Assembly (NCBI GenBank): GCA_964030475.1
Contig: CAXIPT010000001.1
Span: 17,032,269 to 17,096,268 of the forward strand
Source: Tethya wilhelma
Taxonomy: Eukaryota; Porifera; Demospongiae; Tethyida; Tethyidae
Reading direction: 5' to 3'
Length of the DNA stretch: 64,000 nt
The notes below the pieces were generated by a model. It ran no database searches and was not told the DNA's origin. It saw nothing but the letters and a program-made list of their open reading frames with translations. Within the stretch, counting starts at the first letter, position 1, and every line of letters begins with the position of its first letter. The position numbers were made by a program, and so were the translations under genes. Of this stretch, positions 34,625 to 43,566 are shown piece after piece.

Positions 34625-34838
34625 AACTTGCATTGAAACGAACTATTAATTTTGTTAATATACCAAATATTACTTATTGTTACAGATAATAATTATATGT
34701 GCCAACAGAAAATCACTCAGCTGTACAAGGTTAATCTCAAAAAGAATTAGTTTGCTAATAATTTATTGCACTAAAGTGGAAAAACAAAAAAACAAAATAA
34801 GTTAGTTTCCACACACCATAAACTTTGAAACTGTTTAA

Positions 34839-37245
34839 TCATTTTTTTAGTCGTAGTATATCCTTGCCACCAGCTTTTGGCAACATATCTTCAAACAACA
34901 GATCATCACGACCATTTGCTTGCAAGTAATTTGAAAGATCAAACTTCTTCTTAACAGCATCATTTGTTGCTGAGTACACCATCTTTTTCTTAATAGGTGC
35001 ATCATCTGGGTTCCTACAAGGCCAAGAAAACAATTCATTTCTCAGACCTACCTTCTTCAGTTTCTTAAGTAATTTTGCAGAATCAGTCAGCACAGAGCAA
35101 GAGAAATACTTTTCTCAATGAAGGCACCGTTGGTACACAAACCTTGGTGCACTAACTAGTACTACATACATGTGTTTCTAAAAGGTTCCATACATTTGGA
35201 AAAAAAACAACACCTTTTTTAGCAACTTGTTGTCAATGACTTGAAACAAGCAACTTAAAATTTTCGTGATATACGGTCAAACCACAAAATTCACGAATGC
35301 CACGACTATATGGATTACATGCATCCCACAAAAGGATTCTGTACACAATGTTACAGCCATTCCATCTTGTTTGCTTTCTTTTTACGATTTAGCCATTCCT
35401 TGTCTTGCTACATTTCCAATGTTTTTTTTTTTTTTTTAACTTTTCTAATCTACTATCTACCATTACCAGATTTTGGTAATCTGCATAACTCTTGGGTAGG
35501 ATACATACCAGACTCTTCTTCCAAGTGGTATGTGCAAAGAGTCTGGTGTACTATATGGTTCATGTCAGAGATACTGATAGTCAGACTGAACTGGCTGCAA
35601 TAGTTCACTAATAATGCTGTTCTTATTTAAAAGCATACCCTGAACGTGTAAACAGCAAATGATTACAAACTCAAAAGCTCTCTAAATTGACCTTACTGAG
35701 CAAGTTAACTTCTAGTTCCCTGTTCTGAACAAGCAGGGTAAATGCAAACTTCAATCCAAGCTTTAACTGTATCTCTAAATAATGCACACTACACATGGTT
35801 ATGTTGGGTGTGATTAGTAGTAGCCTCGTTCCTTGCACCTGTTTGTATATGCACACAATTATTGCTGAAAATCAGCAATCTTTTGTGGGTGTGTCAGTTC
35901 ATGACATAAGTATTTCAACACTAAAATGAGTTTTGATACTTTCAGCAGCTGCCTGTAGACCCTGTCTGTGGGTTTTAACAAAACTGATTCTAGGAGTATT
36001 TGGGTCAGATGAGTATCTATGGTTTGGAAAACAGAAACTCCCTCATTGACAAAAGTAGACAATAATAGCAATCTTCTCTAGAAGCAATTCAGCTCCTGAT
36101 AGTATCACTACTACTATTGTTTAGTCTTCTCAATACTTTTACAATGGGAGTTCAAAGACCAGAACAGACTCGCTCTTGTAGCTAGCAATATAGGCCAAGC
36201 GTTTTTGTTCCCCATTTGTCTTTTGTGGTTTACACGATCAGCAAAACGTATCATTTCAAAATGCTCCACTTTGAAAACATTGCGTTTGCGGTTTGTATTT
36301 TTGGTGTGATGCAAGCCGGAAATGAATATAAAAGTATATTTTTTCAAATATAAAGGCATCTGCATAATGTGGCCTAAGGCCACTCAAAGTAGTAGTCTGG
36401 TTTTTAGTCCTCTGTCTGCATCAACAAATACAAACTCAAAATTTCACCATTATATATACTGGGCAAGCACAGTACTCAATTTAGACCATGTGGCGGGATT
36501 TTGAACGCTACCAGACCTACAAATAATCTAGATTGCTTACAGACTTCATATTTGTGATGAAAACAAGAACCGGTTATGTACTGGCGGGGCAGGCCTGCTT
36601 TAAGTTGCAAAGTTGTTTAGTAGCTAACAGAATAATGACATAATCCACCTGCCTAATTACTTGGGAAGCGCCTGGACCAAAAAATGGACTACCACCTGGA
36701 GTGGCCTAAGCAATACAAATTATAATTGTAGCAGTCTATTTAGCTTTAAAATTACCAAAGAATATAGAGGAGATTAGCCTTTTTGCCACCGTCTACATTT
36801 ACGAACTCAACATCATATACAGCAAATCGGGGCTCTTGGTCTTTGAGGTGTTCGGTTGTAAAGGCCTCCCATTGTTCTTTTGCATCATCATAAGGTACTG
36901 GATCAGGACTTGTGGTTCCACCATGACACTCTTCAACAACATTCTTCTTGTCGTCACTTAGTCTAAAGACAGCATACTTGTGTTTGTGTCCTGTCTTCAT
37001 CTCCTGAAATAGGCACATGCAATCTTCAGCGAGTTCCACTCCTGACATAGCCTACAAGAAATGACAGGTTTTGAAATACCACAACCAAAATGTCTGAAAT
37101 GATAACAGGTAAGTAAAAATATAACAGACCCTGCTCTAAAATGCACAAAATATTCAGACCCAGAATATGGATTATTTGTCTGGCTTATAAAAACACAATA
37201 AAGACAATAAACCATAGCTTAACTCAATAATTTTGGGCTTACCAT
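34839..37245 (-). CDS. CFL: Cofilin/ADF actin-depolymerising factor
   Basis: Binds and severs actin filaments. Exon 1 (37243-37245) encodes only the initiator Met, a gene structure known in animal cofilins. Exon 2 (37051-36756) encodes AMSGVELAEDCMCLFQEMKT, the phosphorylation-site region. It continues FRLSDDKKNVVEECHGG and EPRFAVYDVEFVNVDGGKKA. Exon 3 (35013-34839) encodes WNPDDAPIKKKMVYSATNDA, the actin-binding long helix, then VKKKFDLSNYLQANGRDDL and a basic end LRLKK. The length, about 150 aa, is normal. The 1.7-kb second intron carries a fragment of a small inverted-repeat element near 35258. It is divergent from COA6. Confidence 0.94.
35258..35322. mobile_element. Fragment of small TIR element (59163-type) in cofilin intron
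   Basis: AATTTTCGTGATATACGGTC followed by AAAATTCACGAA matches, in reverse orientation, the left part of the element at 59163-59376. Confidence 0.5.
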
Positions 37246-37569
37246 GATTTCTTATTTTCGTCGAACGCGATCCACAGCAACAAAAAAAAACAACCCTAAA
37301 ATCTAGTCACACTTTCAACTGCTTCTCCTCGCCCTAGCGAAACAGCTCCTTTTAAAACCGAAGGAAGATAGTCAGTTTCTTCCAAATAAGGCAATATCTG
37401 AGCTCGCTGCACGTGATGATCGCGCATTTTCGAATTTCCGAAGTCTCGCTCTGTTGGGGCTTTCAATGCTATACACCCCTCTTTAGGAAAAAAATTGCGA
37501 TCAAGCTTAAAATAGCACAATTTGTTACGTCATGGGCAAGGTTGGTGTGCATTATTTGGAAATCCAAAC
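37246..37569. promoter_or_regulatory. Bidirectional promoter CFL/COA6
   Basis: 324 bp between divergent starts. Both genes have tiny first coding exons at its edges. Confidence 0.6.
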
Positions 37570-37983
37570 ATGGGGTAAGTTCTCAGAGTAGTAAACCCGA
37601 ATGTGAAGTAGCTGGTGCTGAGATTGTGGAGAGCCTGAGATAGGCCTGTATTGATTTTTTCATAGTGATAAATCAGCACCGAGTGGGAGTGAAAGACAGC
37701 GCTGCTACGCCGCAAGAGATGCCTTTTTCCAGTGCATGGCCCAACATGGAGAGAGTGAACAGGCCTGTGAAGATGTGAAGAAAGCATATCACTCCAATTG
37801 CTTACCTTCTTGGGTAGGTAAATGGACCTTGCTACAATTTGAACTTTGATAGGGTACATTGTGCTTGATTTTCAGGTCAAATATTTTGACAAGAAGAAAG
37901 TTTATGAAGACTACAAAAAAAAGTTAGAAGAACAGGGTTACCAACCAGTGAATTTTGAATACAATCCAAAAACAAAAAGCTGA
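37570..37983 (+). CDS. COA6: Cytochrome c oxidase assembly factor 6
   Basis: Intermembrane-space twin CX9C-CX10C protein that helps copper delivery to COX2. Exons are 37570-37574 (Met plus two bases), 37666-37813 and about 37876-37983. Residues RCYAARDAFFQC and ACEDVKKAYHSNC give exactly C-x9-C and C-x10-C, the spacing specific to COA6. They are followed by PSWVKYFDKKKVYEDYKKKL and QGYQPVNFEYN; the YFDK block and the FEP-type end match vertebrate COA6. The five-base first coding exon (ATGGG then gtaagt) is needed to give the in-frame start; no in-frame ATG precedes the motif in exon 2. Confidence 0.88.
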
Positions 37984-38083
37984 TCACTCAGTAAAAATTT
38001 TAAAAATGTAATTAGAAAGTTAAAAAAATTAACATGAAACTTGTGCATGTGCATGTACAACAATTTTTTTTTAATAATAGTTG

Positions 38084-39769
38084 TCATCCTGTGCATGTGA
38101 TAAAGTGAGAAGCACTATGCATTTGTAAGTCATCAAAATGTCCTCCGTATAATGGAGAAACTTGGACCTGTAGTATAATTATGATCATGATGCATACAAC
38201 ATGCAAGAGCAAAAATTAATGAGCATTTTTTGAGTACACATACCCTCTACCAGGGGTCAGTGAAGGACATAGATAACTAGACTTACTTGAGAGGAAACAA
38301 CTAATGGCACATTTCTTATCAAAACATCCTCTCCAGAGACTTCCAAACCTGAGAGAAAAGTCAAGGCTCATTTCATTACAGGCTGTCATACTACTGCCTC
38401 TCACCGTATCCTTGACAATAAATTCCTGTTACTTTCGCATCTTCAAGATAAAGCCATCGACACAACACCCTAAGACAACAACAAACCATGATTGAATTTT
38501 TGCTTAAAGTTTTCTCCACTTACTGGAGAGGTAGCTTTGCATTCCTTGAGCTGTAGGCATAGCAAATTGTTTGAAGTGCTTGCCTGTGAATATAATTATT
38601 GTGAATGAATAATATAATTTTCGATGCACAGAAAATTAGAGAATCAGCTTCAAAATACCTTCTTACGTTACTGATATGTGGTACCAGAGCACACATCTCA
38701 AGAGGGTCTAGCTTTCGTGTCAATCTAAAAAGCCTTATGTAATTGTTGTTTAAAAAACACAAGCTTATTGCCAGTGACAAGTGAACACGAGAGTTGTGTC
38801 TGCAAGGAACAATCAATGTGATCAAGACAATGCTTCGCTCTGTAATAAACACTGCACAGAAATTCTAACCTAAGGTTTGCATCAGACTCCAGTGCATATC
38901 TTATAGCTTCACTGTTCCCTGATTAATGTGTACATACAGTATTAATGTATTATTGTGTTGTGATACTGAATCTCTTTGGGGAAAAATCAAAATTAATACC
39001 TAAGTTTGCAAGTAGGTAGTAAACCACAAACTCCGGAGTAACTCTCCTTTCATTTTTGTTTCTGAGTAGTTTGGTCAAACACTGTTGGAGGTGATCCCTG
39101 TTAAGTTTGGCATCAAACTTGTCTATTGGATGGGTCCAAAGTCTGGATTAATACATAATGAAATCAATGACAGTATCACAATCATAAAGCTACTGGTGCT
39201 GTTGTATCAATTATCATTGTTTGCACAAACCCATAATGAAAACCTTTCAGCTAATCCTATCACTTTCATCACTCACAAGCTCTTGTGCTCATCATTGTAC
39301 TCAAAATACACACACATGGTTAACAGTTTTATTGTCAGTGGGGGGGTTGACAGTCTCTAACATACATCATTACTAACAATGGGTATCAAGAGTATTACAG
39401 TAAGTAGCTATTAGGTCAACACATACTTATTAAAGACATACCTGTACTGTGAATAGAGGTAGAATCTAACAGCTATTTGATAGATGTGTTGAACATGTGG
39501 ATCATCCAGTTGCTAGGGAGGAAATGTAAGGATGCAACAAGCATCACTGCATGAACAGTATCAAATACATACATCCATGTTTAGGGAAACACACTATGAT
39601 TCACTGTCAGTCAACACACACCAATGAGCCATACAATAGTGGCACTGCCTAATTAGGGTGAACAGCCACATCAGGAGTGCATACCATACAATTAGTGATG
39701 GACAACTGCTCGCCAATTAGTTGTGATGATGCACTACACATGGCCAAGAATTAATGACTATATTTGACA

Positions 39770-39816
<47 letters not shown>

Positions 39817-40526
39817 GTGTGTGTGTGTGACAGGTGCAATTGATGGGGAGAGAGATGTGGGGGGGTGTATTTGCCTTTTTTTTTTTATTACCTGAAATGT
39901 GATGTCTTGCCGAATAGACTGAAGTCTGTTGTGAATGAAGTCATAAATTATGTACCAAGGATGGTCCTTTCGTTCGGCCACACTGTAAGAGGGTATTATA
40001 AACTATGTACATACATGATCGAGGGAACCAAACATCAACATAAAACTTGCATCATGCAATTTTGCTAACTCAATGACCATGATTTCACTATCATTATGTT
40101 AAACTTATGCTGCATCAACTTTGTCCATGTCACTGTTGAATCAGTCAATCTCAGCAGCATATTTAAAGTCAGTTATTACCATATTTGGATATGTTTTGCA
40201 GCTATTTTTACATTACAAACTATTGATAGTAACTCACTGCCTTATAAGGTAATACACAGTCTCCTCCAAGATTTTTGAAGGTCGAAGGTCATCAGGATGA
40301 GGAACTTCATGGCCAGCGCCTGCCCTGATGAATTCCTTGACAGCGATGACCTGACCTGACGGGTCAAGCTCCAGGATGTGCACTTGCTTGTGTTTACATC
40401 TCCTGTATAAATATTCTTATTGTGTGTATGAATCCCATTTTCAATGAGGTAGCATTACCTTAATTTTTCCTTTTCTGGGCACATGTGTATACATCTTCCG
40501 ACCACTGGCACCACTTTGTGTTCCAT
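38084..40526 (-). CDS. SAC3D1: SAC3 domain-containing protein 1 (SAC3D1/SHD1-like)
   Basis: SAC3/GANP-family proteins act in mRNA export; SAC3D1 is linked to centrosomes. The ATG at 40526 opens VVPVVGRCIHMCPEKEKLR, the family CxxMCPxxE signature. Exon 2 (about 40404-40235) has VHILELDPSGQVIAVKEFIR and LRPSKILEETVYYLI. Exon 3 (39985-39893) has RKDHPWYIIYDFIHNRLQSI, matching the SAC3 block W..I.DFIWNRTRAIR. Later exons run down to 38084 and include FDAKLNRDHLQQCLTKLL, VHLSLAISLCFLNNNYIRLF, CALVPHISNVRR and ALQTICYAYSSRNAKLPLQ, ending LEVSGEDVLIRNVPLVVSS and a short tail. The 5' half has a decayed copy at 41475-42207. Tail-to-tail with COA6, 100 bp apart. Confidence 0.82.
39775..39829. repeat. 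(GT)n microsatellite in SAC3D1 intron
   Basis: TG run interrupted by one GC, near the minus-strand donor of exon 3. Confidence 0.9.
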
Positions 40527-40635
40527 AATTTTCAAATCATGCACTACTAGTATACTGAGTCAAGAAGATTATGCTAAAGCGTTCGATGCGTGACGACCCT
40601 TACCAAATTTCAGACTGAAAATCGTCATGCATGAT

Positions 40636-40690
40636 GTGATGGAGGGTGTAGATTAGCAGCCTTGCAACAGAGCTCGGAGTACACCGGAGT
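40636..40690 (+). pseudogene. Remnant of SAYSD1 5' end
   Basis: GATGGAGGGTGT and then GATTAGCAGCC..ACAGAGCTCGGA..ACACC match the first codons of SAYSD1 (42210-42262), but a stop follows after five codons. Confidence 0.65.
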
Positions 40691-40943
40691 ACGCTCTCTC
40701 TCTCTCTCAGATTCTAACTTCATGCAGTAAGTCTGGAGCTTCATCACCTGTTTGAAATTTATAATGTTAAGATTTAGCTGCATCTTCTGTACTTCTCAAG
40801 AGCTATGCCATGCATGATGGCACTGTTGCAAAGCTGATATCTATAGTCATTATTAGATCATACACTATGGAAGTGTATGTTGCCCAAAACTAACAGTTCC
40901 ACGCAACATGTTGCACAACACATTTGATCAAGATAAATACATA

Positions 40944-41338
40944 TTAAAGGTGCTATTGCACGGAAGCGGCAACTTTTTGAAAAAATGGCCCAAAAATCAA
41001 TACTGAAATTTCATTGGTTGAAAAAACGTCATTGGAATGCAATTTGCGCTCCTATTTTCGCGTTGACTTCAACGTACGCATAATTTTTCTTTGTGACCAC
41101 GTGGCAAGTTGCAGCTATTTGACATACTTACACGCTTAGACTTACACTCATCTAGCTTCTTTCTTCCCCGTTCCTTCTCTTGGTGTGCTTCTACTGCTCA
41201 TTATGTCTTGTAAGCGTTCAAATTCAAACTGCACGTGGTCGCACATTTTTATACACGCATATTGTTCTATGCACATTATGGCTTCATTACGCGGTGTAAA
41301 TTACTACGCGTACAACTTCCGTGCAATAGCACCTTTAA
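40944..41338. mobile_element. MITE-like element with 23-bp TIRs
   Basis: Perfect 23-bp terminal inverted repeats at 40944-40966 and 41316-41338, beginning TTAAAGGTGCTATTGCACGG. The terminal TTAA at both ends fits a TTAA target duplication (piggyBac-type), or TA inside it. Length is 395 bp with no coding capacity. Confidence 0.75.
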
Positions 41339-41474
41339 TCAAAGTCAATATTGTTGACAGATGTTGTGCATGTAAATGCATATATTGCATAGTGTATGTT
41401 GAGCTTTACTGGTCATACATATATGTACAGCTAGCTCCCATGCACCCAGTAAGCCATCATGTGTCTCATTCTCA

Positions 41475-42207
41475 AAGGCTAATTAGGGTGAACAGCAATA
41501 GTCGTTAAACCATGGGTAAACTAATTAATTGGTGTACAATTAATAATTATTGTCCATCACTAATAATTATTGTGCACTAGTGTGTATGTCTTTTGCAATT
41601 GGTGAAGGTTTTTATTTATCATTTTTTTACCTGAAATGTGATGTCTTGGCAAATAGACTAAAGTTTATTGCATATAAAGTCATAAAATATGTGCCAAGGA
41701 TGGTCCTTTCATTCTGCCACACTGCAAGCTTGTGTGTACATGGTAGTCTTGCGGAGAGTCTGGCTAGCTTGGAGAGTCTGGCTAGCGAGACTAAGTACAT
41801 GGTGCATGTACAAAATATCAACATAAAACTTGCATCATGCAATGACCATGATCAAACTATATTTGCCACTTTATCATGTTTAATTATGCAGCATTGCTGC
41901 ATCACTTTGTTTGCAATCTTAGCAGTATATTTATAGCCAGTTATTACCATATTTGGATATGTTTTGCAGCTATTTTTACATTACAACTATTGATAGCAAT
42001 TCACTTCCTTATAAGGTAATACAGCCTCTTCCAAGATATTGAAGGTTGAACATCATCCAAGATGAAGAACTTACTGATCAATGGCCAGCACCTAAGTAAT
42101 CCTGCTGGCTGGGGGGATCAAGCTAGCTCTGTATGGTACATGACGACCTTTACCCAATTCTAGTTCTCAACTTGCTTGGTTGATCTTTACCAGTTCTGAA
42201 AGTCTCG
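41475..42207 (-). pseudogene. Degenerate copy of SAC3D1 5' half
   Basis: Aligns by eye with 39650-40300 and 40590-40640. Shared blocks include CTAATTAGGGTGAACAGC, TTACCTGAAATGTGATGTCT, CCAAGGATGGTCCTTTC and ATTTGGATATGTTTTGCAGC. Exon 3 is frame-damaged (for example GAAGTCATAAATTATG became TAAAGTCATAAAATATG) and exon 2 has indels. A 50-bp insertion sits at 41744-41793. Confidence 0.75.
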
Positions 42208-42210
42208 GTG

Positions 42211-42657
42211 ATGGAGGGTGTTCAAGAAAGATTAGCAGCCTACAGAGCTCGGAATACACCTCATCTCAAGCAAGAGAACTACCAGTCACAAGCCAGAGCT
42301 GAGCCTGAGAATACACCAGAAGAAACTGAACATCGTAGCACCGAGTCAGAATCAGTGACAAACAATGTAAACACACACAACTCTGTTGGGCCCACTCCTT
42401 GGTACATCACTGGCTTGAAAGTCTTACTGTGGCTGTTACTATGGGGATTCTCTATCGAAGTAGAATTTGGGGCTGTTTTCTTAATTGGCTCTGGTCTCTT
42501 TTTCATAGTGTACTCACTAATTGGAAGCAAGAGGAAAACAGATGAACCGAGTGCTTATTCTGTTTTTAACAAAAATTGTGAGGCCATTGATGGAACACTA
42601 ACAGCAGATCAGTTTGAAAGAGAGTTGAGATATGGACCAACATCTGTCAAAAGATAG
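42211..42657 (+). CDS. SAYSD1: SAYSD1 (SAYSvFN domain protein)
   Basis: Small ER membrane protein; in mammals it is associated with ribosome/translocon quality control. It is a single exon of 148 aa. The N-terminus EGVQERLAAYRARN matches vertebrate EQRLAEFRAARKR. A hydrophobic hairpin follows at about residues 70-105 (LKVLLWLLLWGFSIEVEFGA then VFLIGSGLFFIVYSLIG). The naming motif SAYSVFNKNCEAIDGTLTAD and the end QFERELRY follow, all near the C-terminus as usual. The in-frame GTG just before the ATG is ignored. Its 5' end has a decayed duplicate at 40636. Confidence 0.92.
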   Translation: MEGVQERLAAYRARNTPHLKQENYQSQARAEPENTPEETEHRSTESESVTNNVNTHNSVGPTPWYITGLKVLLWLLLWGFSIEVEFGAVFLIGSGLFFIVYSLIGSKRKTDEPSAYSVFNKNCEAIDGTLTADQFERELRYGPTSVKR

Positions 42658-42825
42658 AAACTTTAATAATTATTGTTCACGCAAGTTTGTGGAACAAACT
42701 AGGCATCATGTCGTGCTAATCGTAATGTTTTTATTCTTGTGTGTCACTCTTTTATAAGTCTGTAAACACACAATTTTTAAGGCATAATCACTTTTGATAT
42801 TACATTCATAAACCAATGTTTCTTC

Positions 42826-43471
42826 TCAGTTGCTGAAGTAATCTTGTAGGATTCTTTCAACATCTTTCACTTCATACTCCAATACCTTGACTCCAGGTGA
42901 ACCAGTCAACATAGCAGACAGACCTTTGTATTTTATACAAACCATACCATAATATGACTAGTGATAGACAAGGATGGATACATTTATACGCTCATATGTA
43001 TATGCATATAAATCTTACGTTTGTTTGGTTGTGGTCGATACAGACACAAAATCTTTTTATTCATGGATATTGCTCTTCCAATCTCATACCCAACACCAAG
43101 AGATGGTTGGGTTACTTCAGCAACCAGTACTGAAATTATTATGGTACTGTGAATTTAAACACTCTATTCACTGAATCAGACACAGTCAATACATACCATC
43201 AGACTCCTTTAGCCACTGCATATCCCTCTCGTGGATTTCAACGTCAGTAAGAGCTTCATCACCTGTTTGGAAATATTCTTGATAAATAATGACAATAATG
43301 TCAGACTTGATTGTTTTCTTTACCAGTCTCTTTCATGTTGGGATTTCCTACATGTTCTGTCAGAACAGTGCCATAGCTCTTGAGAAGTTTTACTATACTA
43401 GAATATAGCTCTGCATCGCTCCTACCAGCACGAATGCTCCCAGCAAAGTAGATCTTTCTATAAGCGGCCAT
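42826..43471 (-). CDS. DNPH1: 2'-deoxynucleoside 5'-phosphate N-hydrolase 1 (RCL)
   Basis: Cleaves the N-glycosidic bond of deoxynucleoside monophosphates (nucleotide-pool sanitation). Exon 1 encodes KIYFAGSIRAGRSDAELYSS, the phosphate-binding loop, and LLKSYGTVLTEHVGNP. Exon 2 encodes VEIHERDMQWLKESD. Exon 3 encodes the catalytic block LVAEVTQPSLGVGYEIGRAM, with the nucleophilic Glu in GYE, and NKKILCLYRPQ. The last exon has LSAMLTGSPGVKVLEYE and ends LQDYFSN. Length is about 150 aa, as expected. It shares a 95-bp promoter with NUP133. Confidence 0.93.
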
Positions 43472-43566
43472 GTCCAGCCACGTGCTCATGCGCATGCGTG
43501 TTAGACTACGGTTCAAAGTTTACCCACGTGGCCGACGTAGGGAGATCTGTTCTGTTGGCGGCAACC
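43472..43566. promoter_or_regulatory. Bidirectional promoter DNPH1/NUP133
   Basis: Only 95 bp between divergent ATGs. It contains GCGCATGCG (43490-43498), an NRF1-like palindrome, and a CCACGTGG-type E-box near 43527. Confidence 0.6.

Noticed and set aside
40690..40712. Short CT repeat as a core promoter element
   Set aside because: Only a short simple repeat next to the decayed SAYSD1 remnant; no promoter evidence.
41185..41508. Open frame of 107 codons across the MITE boundary
   Set aside because: It lies largely inside the inverted-repeat element and has no homology.
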